Assembly (NCBI RefSeq): GCF_001427795.1
Contig: NZ_LMHJ01000003.1
Coordinates: 147,288-211,287, forward strand
DNA length: 64,000 bases
Source: Nocardioides sp. Root682
GTDB lineage: Bacteria; Actinomycetota; Actinomycetes; Propionibacteriales; Nocardioidaceae
Direction of reading: 5' to 3'
A program made the translations under genes and the position numbers. The first letter of the stretch is position 1. Each line of letters begins with the position of its first letter. Below, in pieces: positions 52,437 to 60,710 of the stretch. The notes under the pieces were generated by a model. That model had not been told where the DNA came from. It did no database searches and saw nothing but the letters and a program-made list of their open reading frames with translations.

Positions 52437-52852
52437 CACCACCAACGTCGTCGCATGTCCACAAGCGAACTGAGTCCGTGGAGAAGGCGGCGTGAGGAGT
52501 ATCAAGAGTTGACCATAACGTCGTTCTCCAGCCGACAGACCCGGGTATGGACGTGTCAGTCGCCTGTCCCTCGGCGACGAGCGCGGCGCGCAACGCGGCG
52601 TCGCGGCCATCAGAGCGACCTAAACCTGCCCGCAAACCGCGCGAGCGCGTCTTCACGGGAGGGCAACGTGATCATCATCTGCCGCACCCGCATAGGGGCG
52701 GCAGAGAAGCTGGGGCGCTTCAGAGGACGGTCGCGGACAGGAGAGGGCGCGGGGTTTCCGCGGCCAAACCGTTGCGGAAACCGTTGCGAAAACCGTTGCG
52801 GCGGCACATGACCCGGAAATGCCGTCTTGCGACGCGCGCGTAGAACCTGTAG
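52437..52852. other. Intergenic region with tandem repeats before the P450
   Basis: 416 bp without a convincing gene. It spans a composition change, holds the triple 12-bp repeat at 52766-52801, and is where the conjugative element's recognisable genes end. It may contain a junction between the element and the P450 cassette. Confidence 0.5.
52766..52801. repeat. Three tandem 12-bp repeats AAACCGTTGCGG
   Basis: AAACCGTTGCGG, AAACCGTTGCGA and AAACCGTTGCGG in direct tandem. Read on the minus strand they give AACGGTTTCCGCAACGG, which is exactly present upstream of an RTX gene at 62818 and near-identical upstream of three more. They end 52 bp before the P450 start and are a likely regulator-binding array. 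Confidence 0.6.
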
Positions 52853-54154
52853 ATGTGGTTCATGGCCGGTTTAGTTGATGGCCGGTTCGAAGTTATTCGG
52901 GAACGCGTGTCCGGCATCATTATCGATGCGTACAAACATATGCCGAAGCAGGGCTGGGTAGACGTTTGGCCGAGCCCGGTCTTTTTTTCCCGAAAACGAG
53001 TTCCGGACGTACTCCAGTCAACGTTGGAATCGCTGCACCGCGAATACGGCGACCACGTCCGCTTGAAAGCGAAGGGCTACAACGTCCTCTTGGTCTCGTT
53101 TCCGCCTGCATTGCGCGATATCTTCGCCCGGATGCCGGTCGAAAAGACCGTCGATCGCGGTATCACCAAGAAGATCGGCTCGTACTTCAACCCGAACGTG
53201 CTCACTTCGCCCGATTCGGTTGCCGGGGAGTTCCACGACTTCTACCTGCGTCGCATCAACAAGCGCGCAGACCCAATGCGCATGCAGGTGAGGGCGATCG
53301 TCGCGCGCTACATGGATGAAATCGAGTCAGGACCGACCGACTTGCAGCGAGTGTTCCGCAAGATCGCGTTCCATGCCTCGCTCAAGATGCTCTTCGACGT
53401 CGACGACGTCGACCTGGATCACAACGAAGCCGACATCGGCGCGATGGAAGCCTTCTACGAGGCGGTCGAGTCGATCCAGGATCGCTATCTCTCGCGCGAT
53501 CCCGCGCTCGACGGGGTTGTCGCGCGCCTCCGGGCGCAGGTCGTGAAGCGCATCGAGGCCTGGAAGATCGAGCCCGAGGAGGACGATCCCTACCTCACCA
53601 CCAATCAGATCATCATCCTCCAGAACGCGGGTTTCGAGACGACCGCTGCGACGCTCTCCTGGATGGCCTATCACGCGGCCCTCGAGCCTTCCTTTCAAAG
53701 TGGAGAGCCGGCATTCGTCCTCAGGATGATGAAGGAAACACTGCGCCTGCACCCCCCCGTTCATGTGGTCTCGCGCACCGCCGTCGAGGCGTTCAGCACG
53801 CGCGGGCACGAATACCAAGCGGGCGACGTCATCCTCTGCAACATCGCCGCGGCCCACCAGCATCCCGAGTTCTGGTCAGATCCGACGCGCTTCGACCCCG
53901 AGCGCGACTTCAGTGGCGCCTTCCTGCCGTTCGCGCTCGGGCCCCGCAGCTGCGTGGGCCAGATGCAGGCGCGCGTCCTCGCCCAGGAAGTCTTCGCCGC
54001 ACTCTTCAAGCGATTCCGGCTCGCGCCTTGGCCGGGACACTCCGTGGTCAGCGTCGAGTCGTTCACCGCGAAGCCGAGCGCGTGCCCGGTCATCCTCGAG
54101 CGTCGCGAAGCCGCGAGCATTCCGCTCGCCAGAATTGAGGAGAGCAATGGCTGA
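52853..54154 (+). CDS. Cytochrome P450
   Basis: A 433-residue P450 with the I-helix oxygen-binding motif AGFETTAAT, the ExxR motif in KETLRLHP, and the heme-binding loop FALGPRSCVGQ with cysteine at about residue 367. All core elements are present, so it should be an active monooxygenase needing partner ferredoxin and reductase, none of which is nearby. ATG 52853 or 52862 may start it. The 5' third is less GC-rich than surrounding genes (VIRERVSGIIIDAYKHMPKQ region), suggesting recent transfer. It overlaps the hotdog gene by 8 bp and so shares its operon. Confidence 0.92.
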   Translation: MWFMAGLVDGRFEVIRERVSGIIIDAYKHMPKQGWVDVWPSPVFFSRKRVPDVLQSTLESLHREYGDHVRLKAKGYNVLLVSFPPALRDIFARMPVEKTVDRGITKKIGSYFNPNVLTSPDSVAGEFHDFYLRRINKRADPMRMQVRAIVARYMDEIESGPTDLQRVFRKIAFHASLKMLFDVDDVDLDHNEADIGAMEAFYEAVESIQDRYLSRDPALDGVVARLRAQVVKRIEAWKIEPEEDDPYLTTNQIIILQNAGFETTAATLSWMAYHAALEPSFQSGEPAFVLRMMKETLRLHPPVHVVSRTAVEAFSTRGHEYQAGDVILCNIAAAHQHPEFWSDPTRFDPERDFSGAFLPFALGPRSCVGQMQARVLAQEVFAALFKRFRLAPWPGHSVVSVESFTAKPSACPVILERREAASIPLARIEESNG

Positions 54155-54572
54155 TCTTCCCGAGCGACTTGCCGCGATCTTCGCAGACCCGCCGTGTGCC
54201 GCGTCGCTGTCGACGCGGGTGCTCGACACGCGCCTGCGGGTGGCGGAGCCCGACGCCACGGCGGATGCCGCCCATTTTTCGCTCGAGCTTCCGCAGGAAG
54301 CGTTCGGAGCCACCGGGACGGCCGAGAGCTATTACCTGTTCCTGGCCGCGAGCAAGGCTCTCTCCGGGCACGTCTGGGCGATGTACGGCGATCCCGGCTC
54401 CGAGATCGAGTCGTCGATGTCGCTCTTCTCGTCCGTGCGCGAGCCGGGCACGCTGACCCTGACCACCGAGGTTCTCAAGAAGGGCAGGACGATCGCGTTC
54501 TTCCGGGTAACGATCCAGCAGAACCGCAAGGTGATCGCCGAGTGCCGCTCGACCCGCGTCTTCCAGGCGTGA
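54147..54572 (+). CDS. Hotdog-fold (PaaI-like) thioesterase family protein
   Basis: A 141-residue protein. The segment around AAHFSLELPQEAFGATGTAE, the central helix region and the beta strands SLFSSVREPGTLTLTTEV and IAFFRVTIQQNRKVIAECRS match the single hotdog domain of PaaI-type acyl-CoA thioesterases. No unambiguous catalytic residue is visible. GAGGAG ribosome binding site; the start overlaps the P450 stop by 8 bp. Likely works with the P450 and the convergent SDR on a lipid or acyl substrate; substrate unknown. Confidence 0.68.
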   Translation: MADLPERLAAIFADPPCAASLSTRVLDTRLRVAEPDATADAAHFSLELPQEAFGATGTAESYYLFLAASKALSGHVWAMYGDPGSEIESSMSLFSSVREPGTLTLTTEVLKKGRTIAFFRVTIQQNRKVIAECRSTRVFQA

Positions 54573-54589
54573 GATGGCGCCGGGGCCAG

Positions 54590-55444
54590 CTACTGCTCAT
54601 CCGACAAGCGCTCGGTGCGACGGAGCTCGGCTACCTGCTGCAAGGGGGCGTACGCGTCGAGACGCTTCACGATGCGTTCGAACCCCCGCGGCATCGCAGA
54701 GCCGAGCACGATGTAGGGCCGAAAGGCCTTGCCGCTGACGAGAACCTCCGGCTCGTCGCGCTCGATCGCGCGGATGCATGCTTGGGCTACGGCCTCCGGC
54801 GTGCACGTTCCGAGTTGCGGCGGGGCGACGACGCCATAGCGGTCGACGGCGTCCTGGTGCATGCCCGTCCCGGAGATGAACCCAGGACACACCACCGACG
54901 CGCTCACCGCGCTATTGCGGGTCTGGAGGCTCGCCCGGAGCGAGCGGGTGAAGCCCACGAGACCGTGCTTGGTGGCGCCATACGGTTCTCCGAAGGCCGT
55001 CGGACCGAGGCCTGCCAGGGATGCGACGTTGAGGACGAAGCCACGATTGCGCGTGAGCATGTCCGGGAGCAGGAGTCGCGTCAGCACCATCGGCGCCGTC
55101 AAATTCACCGCGATGGTCTGCTCGATATCCGCGACCGAGAGATCTTCATAAAAGTCCACCTGTTCGATGCCGGCGTTGTTGACCAAAAGATCGATCGGGG
55201 AAAGTTCACGTTGCGCGAATTCGACGAGGCCCTCGATGGCTCGCCGATCACTCAGGTCCGCGGAGAAGGTGAGCACCTTGGTGTTGTGTTTCGCCAGCCG
55301 CTCTCGGGCCGAATCGAGGCCGGACTGGCTGCGGGCGACGAGCAGGAGCTCGGCGCCGCGTGCGGCGAGCGCGTCGGCGAGCACGACGCCGATCCCGCGT
55401 GAAGCGCCCGTGACGATGGCGCGGGTGTTGGCGAGATCAAGCAT
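54590..55444 (-). CDS. Short-chain dehydrogenase/reductase of the P450 cassette
   Basis: A 284-residue classical SDR: TGASRGIG at 12-19, NNAG at 89-92, S142, Y155 and K159 (YGATK). The C-terminal extension contains RIVKRLDAYAPLQQVAELRR, a helix often seen in membrane-associated SDRs acting on lipids or steroids. It converges with the hotdog gene 17 bp away and is clearly different from the SDR at 991. An oxidoreductase of the same pathway as the P450 is likely. Substrate unknown. Confidence 0.9.
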   Translation of the reverse strand: MLDLANTRAIVTGASRGIGVVLADALAARGAELLLVARSQSGLDSARERLAKHNTKVLTFSADLSDRRAIEGLVEFAQRELSPIDLLVNNAGIEQVDFYEDLSVADIEQTIAVNLTAPMVLTRLLLPDMLTRNRGFVLNVASLAGLGPTAFGEPYGATKHGLVGFTRSLRASLQTRNSAVSASVVCPGFISGTGMHQDAVDRYGVVAPPQLGTCTPEAVAQACIRAIERDEPEVLVSGKAFRPYIVLGSAMPRGFERIVKRLDAYAPLQQVAELRRTERLSDEQ

Positions 55445-55523
55445 TTCGCCACGCTATGCGCATCGGAAGTCGGGCGCAATCCTCTTCTGTAATTCGGGGG
55501 GATAAAAACTGGAATGATAAGCG

Positions 55524-55626
55524 CTATTCTTCGGCCTCCCTGGCGAGCGCCTTTGTCTTGAGGTGGACCCCCGTTTCGATGTAGCCCTCGGACAGCGGCG
55601 CATCCTCTTGGTCGCGGAAGCTTCGG
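55524..55626 (-). pseudogene. Truncated gene tail (unidentified)
   Basis: The minus strand reads SFRDQEDAPLSEGYIETGVH and continues LKTKALAREAEE with a stop at 55524. It looks like a genuine coding C-terminus with normal amino-acid composition, but upstream of about 55626 the frame degenerates to arginine-rich nonsense, so the 5' part has been lost at a junction. I could not name the family. Confidence 0.4.
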
Positions 55627-55659
55627 ATCCGGCGTCGGCGTGCCCTTCTTGGACACCGG

Positions 55660-55760
55660 CTACCCCGCCTCGTCGAGTAGTGGGCGCTCGACAGTGATCC
55701 GCTGGAAGCCGAACGCCTCGTTGAGCGGCACCCTCACGCGCGGGTCTTCGACGCCCTCGC
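55660..55760 (-). pseudogene. Tail of a DNA methyltransferase-like gene (HsdM-type), truncated
   Basis: The minus strand reads EGVEDPRVRVPLNEAFGFQR then ITVERPLLDEAG and a stop at 55660. The FG-x-x-ITVERPL pattern resembles the C-terminal region of type I restriction N6-adenine methyltransferases. Upstream in the same frame a stop occurs within 60 codons, so only a remnant is left. Together with the fragment at 55524 it shows that this stretch is a patchwork of lost genes. Confidence 0.33.
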
Positions 55761-55812
55761 CACGCGCCGCGGACGGGACACCCGCCTGCCGAGGCCGAGA
55801 GCACAGGTCGTT

Positions 55813-57969
55813 CTACCCCACAGGCGAGGTTTCCCTGCTCTCGGCGTTGTCCGCTCCGCCCTCCTCGCGGAAGCCGTGGCGGTGCCACCACCGGGCCAGC
55901 GGGCCCGGCGCCCACCAGTTCCACCGGCCGAGCAGCTTCATCGTGGCGGGCACCAGGAGGGCCCGGATTACGGTCGCGTCGACCAGCAGCGCGATCAGCA
56001 TGCCGAGGCCGAGCATCTTCATGAAGACGACGCCGCTGAGGCTGAACGCGCCGATCACGACGGCCAACAGCAGCGCGGCGCTGGTGATGATCCGGCCGGT
56101 CTTCTGCAGGCCGGTCGCGACGGCCGCGTCGTTGTCGCCGGTCGCGTCCCACTGCTCTCGCACCCGGCTGAGCAGGAACACCTCGTAGTCCATCGACAGC
56201 CCGAACAGCACGGCCAGCATCACGACAGGGGTGGTGAGATCGAGGAACCCGGAACTGGTGAAGCCGAGCAGGTCGGAGAGGTGACCGTCGCTGAAGATCC
56301 AGGTGACGACACCGAAGGACGCGGTGATCGAGAAGAAGTTCATCACCACGGCCTTGATCGGCAGGACGAGCGACCCGAACGCCAGGAACAGCAGCACCAG
56401 CATCACCGTCACCACGATCAGGCCCATCCACGGCAGGTGGGATCTCACCGACGCGGCCAGGTCAACAGTGTCCGCAGTCAGGCCACCGACGAGTGCCGTG
56501 GTCCCGTCCGGACTCGGCACGTCGCGGAGGTCGCGCACCAGGTCCTGGCTGTGCCCGCTCTGGCTGTTGCCCTCCCACGCGGCCCGCAGCAGCGTGGTGC
56601 CCCCCGCGCTGTCGACTGGCCGGACGTCGACCACACCCTCCACTTCGTTGAGCTCCCGGGTGTACGCCGCCACCTCGGCGTCGTCGGCGCCCTCGAGCAG
56701 CACGTTGGCGGTCGACCGCTCGGGCCCGAACTCGGTGTTGAGCCGCTCCGCGGCCTGGTGCGCCGCTGCGTCCGGCGGCAGCACGCCGTAGTCGACTTTG
56801 CCCCACTTGACGCCGAGGAACGGCGACGCGACCGCCAGCAGAACGACGGCCACGCCCACCGCCACCAGGATCGGGTGCCGCATCACGCCGTGGGCCAGCC
56901 GCGACCAGGAGCCGTGCTCGCCGTCGGCCGCCGCGCTCCGCTGCAGGAACGGGATCCGCAGCGAGTCGACGCGCTTGCCGAGCAGTGCGAGCGTCGCAGG
57001 CAGGATCGTGAGCGCGGCCACCATCGCCACCAGGACTGCCGCCATGCCGCCGTACCCGATCGACTTGAGGAAGGCCTGCGGGAAGACCAGCAGCGAGCTC
57101 ATCGCCGCCGCAACGGTGAGTGCGGAGAACATCACGGTGCGGCCGGCGGTCGCCATCGTGCGCACGAGCGCGTGCCGGGTGTCGTCGGGCGACAGCGCGA
57201 TCTCCTCGCGGAATCTGGAGACCACGAACAGCGCGTAGTCGATCGACAGGCCAAGGCCGAGCAGGGTGATGATGTTCGGCGCGAAGATCGACACCTCGGT
57301 GATCTGGTTGAGCCCGGCGATGGCCGCCCGAGCGCCGAGGACGGTGACCAAGCCGACCAGGACCGGCACCAGCGCGGCGGTCACACTGCGAAAGATGATC
57401 AGCGAGAGCAGCAGGACGAACGGCAGTGAGACGAGCTCGGCCATCGCGAGGTCGTCCTTGGTGTGCTCGTTGACGTCGGAGTAGACGGCGTACGGGCCGG
57501 CGAGGTCGACGTCAAGGCCGGAGTCGCTGAGGATCGGCCGGATCACTCGGTAGGAGTCCTGGAATTCGTTCTGGCTCTCGCCGCTGAGCGAGATGTAGAC
57601 CGCAGTCGCGTGCTCGTCGTGGCTGACCATCGCCGGGTCTTCGGTGTCGTAGAAGGTGGCGAACGACGTGACCCGACCATCGGGCACCGCAGCCAACGTC
57701 TCCTCGACCTCCGCGCGGAAGGCGGGGTCGGTCGCGACCTCGTCCTTGCTTGTGAAGATCGCGATCACGTCGATCGACTTGTTGCCGAAGGCCGCGTGCT
57801 CCTGCGTCAGCTCCCTGATCGATTCCGACGCCGGGTCGTCGAACCCCCCGGACGACAGCTCGTCCTCGAGCCCGATCCCGGCAAACAGCGCCGCGGCGGT
57901 GATGCCGAGCCCCACCAGCAGGACGACGACTGCGCGCCGGACGACGACACTTCCCCATCGCTCGATCAT
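55813..57969 (-). CDS. MMPL-family (RND-type) transporter
   Basis: A protein of about 718 residues with the two-fold MMPL layout: a membrane helix at the N-terminus, an extracellular domain, then five to six helices (about 185-325), a second helix and soluble domain, and five more (about 515-665). Motifs GLGLSIDYALFVVSRFREE and LFGLSMDYEVFLLSRVREQW are the paired MMPL signatures. MMPL proteins export lipids, glycolipids or drugs. ATG 57969 is preferred (AAAGG upstream); ATG 57990 adds seven residues. It lies beside gene remnants, so it may be a leftover of older content or cargo. Confidence 0.92.
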   Translation of the reverse strand: MIERWGSVVVRRAVVVLLVGLGITAAALFAGIGLEDELSSGGFDDPASESIRELTQEHAAFGNKSIDVIAIFTSKDEVATDPAFRAEVEETLAAVPDGRVTSFATFYDTEDPAMVSHDEHATAVYISLSGESQNEFQDSYRVIRPILSDSGLDVDLAGPYAVYSDVNEHTKDDLAMAELVSLPFVLLLSLIIFRSVTAALVPVLVGLVTVLGARAAIAGLNQITEVSIFAPNIITLLGLGLSIDYALFVVSRFREEIALSPDDTRHALVRTMATAGRTVMFSALTVAAAMSSLLVFPQAFLKSIGYGGMAAVLVAMVAALTILPATLALLGKRVDSLRIPFLQRSAAADGEHGSWSRLAHGVMRHPILVAVGVAVVLLAVASPFLGVKWGKVDYGVLPPDAAAHQAAERLNTEFGPERSTANVLLEGADDAEVAAYTRELNEVEGVVDVRPVDSAGGTTLLRAAWEGNSQSGHSQDLVRDLRDVPSPDGTTALVGGLTADTVDLAASVRSHLPWMGLIVVTVMLVLLFLAFGSLVLPIKAVVMNFFSITASFGVVTWIFSDGHLSDLLGFTSSGFLDLTTPVVMLAVLFGLSMDYEVFLLSRVREQWDATGDNDAAVATGLQKTGRIITSAALLLAVVIGAFSLSGVVFMKMLGLGMLIALLVDATVIRALLVPATMKLLGRWNWWAPGPLARWWHRHGFREEGGADNAESRETSPVG

Positions 57970-58017
57970 GGGCCGCACCTTTCGTGACATTCCATCATTC
58001 CGACTGGAGCCGATGGT

Positions 58018-58139
58018 TCAGATCGCGGTCGCCAGAGAGGCCACGTGTGCATCGAGTTCAGCGTGTCGCACGAGGCGGGTTCTGTCGATGTGGACCGTGT
58101 GGAGCCTTCGGACTTCAACAGCTCGTACAGCTTGGAGCG
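58018..58139 (-). pseudogene. Frameshifted excisionase (AlpA/HTH_17) remnant
   Basis: The minus strand encodes SRSKLYELLKSEG in one frame and LHTVHIDRTRLVRHAELDAH with stop at 58018 in the next. Joined with a one-base shift these make the familiar excisionase sequence SRSKLYELLKSG(E)L-x-TVHIDRTRLV. The 5' part of the gene is replaced by the degenerate tRNA-Arg-like sequence at 58140. It is not homologous in detail to the intact excisionase at 2535, so it comes from a different element. Confidence 0.6.
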
Positions 58140-58192
58140 ACTTGCCTCAGGCAGGAGGCGAACGTGGGACCTTTCGCTGAGGCGGCGGCTGG
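58140..58192 (-). repeat. Degenerate copy of the tRNA-Arg att sequence
   Basis: Aligned without gaps to 2338-2390, 42 of 53 bases are identical, including GACCTTTCGCT (11 bases) and GGCGGCTG. The similarity continues weakly past the tRNA part. The T-arm pairs are broken and CCA is lost, so it cannot be a functional tRNA. It is in the same orientation as the left copy, giving a 55.8-kb direct repeat pair, and directly abuts an excisionase remnant. Confidence 0.65.
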
Positions 58193-58232
58193 CCTTTGTC
58201 GCGCTCTGCGGGCCCTGCTCGACCGGCACGGG

Positions 58233-59180
58233 TCAGGCCAGCTCGCAGCTCGTCTTGCGGTTCTCCTTGATCTCCTGGCACCGGTCCTTGTCGGGGCCGC
58301 CGTCGCCCGTGTCCAAGAGGCCGCTGTTGCCGTTCAGGTAGTCGCTGCCGTTCCCGCCGTACAGGTGGTCCGGCCCGCCGTTGCCGTAGAGCCTGTCGTT
58401 GCCGTCCTGGCCACTGAGGTCGTCTGACCCGTCTCCGCCCTCGAGGACGTCCGCTCCAGCTCCGCCGTGAAGGTTGTCCGAGCCGTCGTCTCCGAAGAGG
58501 TGGTCGTCACCTTCGTCTCCGTCGAGGAAGTCCCCGCGGGGCCCGCCGTGGAGCACGTCATTGCCTGTCCCGCCGACGAGCCGGTCACGGTCGTCGCCCG
58601 CGTCGAGGAAGTCGTCGCCAGCACCACCGTCGAGATAGTCCCGGTCTGTCTGGCCGTACAGCCTGTCGTTGCCCTCTTCGCCGTACAGCTGGTCCGCGAT
58701 GTCGAAGAAGGAGGGGATCTCCACCATCCCGCTTCCTACACTCTTGCCGCCGAGAAGGTCATCATTGCCAGCGCCACCCTTGAGAATGTCGATTCCGTCC
58801 TGGCCGTGGATCCAGTCGTCGCCGGCGCCGGCCTGTACGAAGTCGTCACCGGTCCCGCCGTAGATGAAGTCACCCCGGCCAGCCTCGGTGATGCTGCAGA
58901 TCGTGTCATCACCTCCACCTCCGAAGATGTTGTGTCGGCCGCCAACGGCCATGATCACGTCGTCTCCGGCGCTGCCATTGACCGCAGCGTCTGCAATGAC
59001 AGGACCGGCGTTGATGGTCACCGCCTTGCCGTTGCAGGTCTGATTCTCATCGGCAACTGAAGCAGTACTCGGGGCGGTGAGGGCGATCGACAACGTCGAC
59101 GCTCCCAGGACGAGCAGGCCTGCGCCCCGTGCACGGGACGCCGGCGTTCCACGCCGGAGGCGAAGGGGTGTGGGGTTCAC
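58233..59180 (-). CDS. Secreted RTX-type calcium-binding repeat protein
   Basis: A 315-residue protein: an N-terminal Sec-type signal (RARGAGLLVLGASTLSIALT, cleavage near TASVA-DEN), then about 20 RTX nonapeptides of the GGxGxDxLx type (GGAGNDDLLGG, YGGTGDDFVQAGAGDDWI), which fold as Ca-binding beta rolls. It ends DTGDGGPDKDRCQEIKENRK with a cysteine pair. GTG 59180 has GAGGA six bases upstream. It is divergent from a paralogue at 59534. No type I secretion gene is nearby, so Sec export is likely. Confidence 0.87.
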   Translation of the reverse strand: MNPTPLRLRRGTPASRARGAGLLVLGASTLSIALTAPSTASVADENQTCNGKAVTINAGPVIADAAVNGSAGDDVIMAVGGRHNIFGGGGDDTICSITEAGRGDFIYGGTGDDFVQAGAGDDWIHGQDGIDILKGGAGNDDLLGGKSVGSGMVEIPSFFDIADQLYGEEGNDRLYGQTDRDYLDGGAGDDFLDAGDDRDRLVGGTGNDVLHGGPRGDFLDGDEGDDHLFGDDGSDNLHGGAGADVLEGGDGSDDLSGQDGNDRLYGNGGPDHLYGGNGSDYLNGNSGLLDTGDGGPDKDRCQEIKENRKTSCELA

Positions 59181-59293
59181 TGTGTGTCCTCGTTGAAGTC
59201 GGAATGGACGGAGAGGTCCGGGAAGCACGCTGGCGAACGTCCTCGTTTAACCCACGGCGAAGTGCCGACACGTGCAGCGTGAATTGGACGGTG

Positions 59294-59313
59294 TCGCCGT
59301 TGCTGCAACCGTT
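59294..59313 (-). promoter_or_regulatory. AACGG-N7-AACG motif upstream of RTX gene (minus)
   Basis: Minus strand AACGGTTGCAGCAACGGCGA, ending 114 bp upstream of the start at 59180. Shares AACGGTT and CAACG with three plus-strand sites before other RTX genes. Confidence 0.5.
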
Positions 59314-59401
59314 GCCGCTTGTTTCGTGCAGGAACGGCCGAGGTCCTTGTGGCGCACTCTCAGCAGGGGGCCGGACTTGGGGCGAGTTGTCGCCGACTGT
59401 C

Positions 59402-59421
59402 AACGGTTTCGACAACGCCAG
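59402..59421 (+). promoter_or_regulatory. AACGG-N7-AACG motif upstream of RTX gene (plus)
   Basis: AACGGTTTCGACAACGCCAG, ending 112 bp before the start at 59534; mirrors the minus-strand site in the same intergenic region. Confidence 0.5.
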
Positions 59422-59533
59422 CCGTGTGAAATGACCTCATGTGTTTCGGCACATTGCCGTGCTCGGACAACGGTGTCTTCCGGCGTGCTGTCTGGACCGT
59501 TGGGTCCCACCTACTCGTTTTGAGGACAACTCA

Positions 59534-60604
59534 GTGACTTCCGTACCACTTCTCGCTTTTCTTTCGGCCTCGTCCGGGCCTTGGGCCGTAGCCGTGCTGG
59601 CCCTGGGTGCCGGTGTGCTTCCGCTCGCCAGTGCCGCTGCGCCTGTCTTGGCTGCCGATGGCGGGCAAGCCTGCGGCTACGAGGTAGTGACGATGTACGC
59701 CGGCCCTGTCGCCGCAGGCGCTTCGTTCGCCGAGGCTTCGGTCAACGGCACTGACGGCGACGACGTGATCATGGTTACGGGTGGCGGGCACTACATCTTC
59801 GGAGGTCGCGGCGACGACACGATCTGCAGCACCTCCAAGTTTGGCCAAGGTGACTTCATCTTCGGCGGAGCCGGCGACGACTACCTCCAGGGCGGCAACG
59901 GCGACGACTGGATTCACGGCGAGAACGGCATTGACACCCTTCACGGAGGCTCGGGCGAGGACACCCTGCTCGGCGGGAAAAGCGAGCTCGTGGCTGGCGT
60001 TCTCGGTTTCGCCAACTTCATGGGCACCGCAGACCACCTGTACGGCGAGAACGGCAACGACCGACTGTACGGCCAGGACCACCGGGACGTCCTCGACGGC
60101 GGCGCCGGCAACGACGTCCTCGACGGCGGCGACGACAAGGACAAGCTTCTCGGGGACTCCGGCAATGACGAGCTGATCGGTGGAGACAAAGACGACAGAC
60201 TCGACGGCGGTGAGGGCGACGACGTTCTGCACGGGGGCAGTGGCCAAGACAAGCTCTCTGGCAGGGAAGGCGCGGACGTCCTTGTGGGCGGGGACTTGTC
60301 GGACGTTCTGTTTGGCGGCGATGGCCGTGACACGCTGTACGGCAATGGCCGTGACGACGACCTGTTTGGCGGCGAGGGTGATGACCGCCTCGAGGGCGGG
60401 GACGGCAACGACGGCAAGATCGACGGCGGCCCGGGCAACGACGCGCTGTTTGGCGGCGCCGGCCTTGATCATCTCTACGGCGGTCTTGGCGACGACTACC
60501 TGAACGGCAATGACGGCGGCTTGGACACCGGCGATGGCGGGCCGGGCACGGATCGTTGCGTGGAGGTCAAGTCGAAGCGCAAGGAAAGCTGCGAACAGAG
60601 CTGA
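59534..60604 (+). CDS. Secreted RTX-type calcium-binding repeat protein, paralogue
   Basis: A 356-residue paralogue of the divergent gene at 58233. Signal peptide at about 1-36 (AVAVLALGAGVLPLASAAAP), then RTX repeats almost to the end (GGAGNDVLDGGDDKDKLLG, LFGGDGRDTLYGNGRDDDL) and a similar tail TGDGGPGTDRCVEVKSKRKE. GTG start with GAGGA upstream. Two more copies of the nonapeptide block than its sibling. Same expected role: extracellular Ca-binding, possibly adhesion or surface coat. Confidence 0.87.
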   Translation: MTSVPLLAFLSASSGPWAVAVLALGAGVLPLASAAAPVLAADGGQACGYEVVTMYAGPVAAGASFAEASVNGTDGDDVIMVTGGGHYIFGGRGDDTICSTSKFGQGDFIFGGAGDDYLQGGNGDDWIHGENGIDTLHGGSGEDTLLGGKSELVAGVLGFANFMGTADHLYGENGNDRLYGQDHRDVLDGGAGNDVLDGGDDKDKLLGDSGNDELIGGDKDDRLDGGEGDDVLHGGSGQDKLSGREGADVLVGGDLSDVLFGGDGRDTLYGNGRDDDLFGGEGDDRLEGGDGNDGKIDGGPGNDALFGGAGLDHLYGGLGDDYLNGNDGGLDTGDGGPGTDRCVEVKSKRKESCEQS

Positions 60605-60637
60605 GAACTCGGCTCAGCCAACTGGCTCTCTAGCCAG
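60601..60637 (+). terminator. Two small hairpins after the RTX gene
   Basis: CTGAG (60601-60605) pairs with CTCAG (60613-60617), and CTGGCT (60622-60627) pairs with AGCCAG (60632-60637) around CTCT, starting at the RTX stop codon. Likely the transcription end. Confidence 0.5.
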
Positions 60638-60710
60638 CTGTGCTCCCTTCGGGGACGCCGATGGACCCGAAACGGGGCACAACGGTCCTATGCCTTCATG
60701 GAGGAACAAG

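Larger units (their letters stand above)
59181..59533. other. Divergent promoter region between RTX paralogues
   Basis: 353 bp with an AACGG-N7-AACG motif on each strand at nearly equal distances from the two start codons (59294-59313 minus, 59402-59421 plus). No gene seen. Confidence 0.6.

Noticed and set aside
52766..52801. Tandem 12-bp repeats as a CRISPR array
   Set aside because: Direct tandem units with no spacers and no cas genes.
55617..55630. Adjacent AAGCTT and GGATCC, as in a cloning site
   Set aside because: Six-base sites occur by chance; no vector sequence is around them.
55876..57429. Long open frame antisense to the MMPL gene
   Set aside because: Arg/His/Gln-rich product with no fold; a by-product of GC-rich codon bias opposite a clear transporter.
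58140..58192. A functional tRNA gene
   Set aside because: T arm and acceptor pairs are broken, no CCA, no 5' half.
58467..59060. Open frames opposite the RTX genes (Val/Ala/Pro-rich)
   Set aside because: Repeat DNA read backwards gives regular but meaningless peptides.
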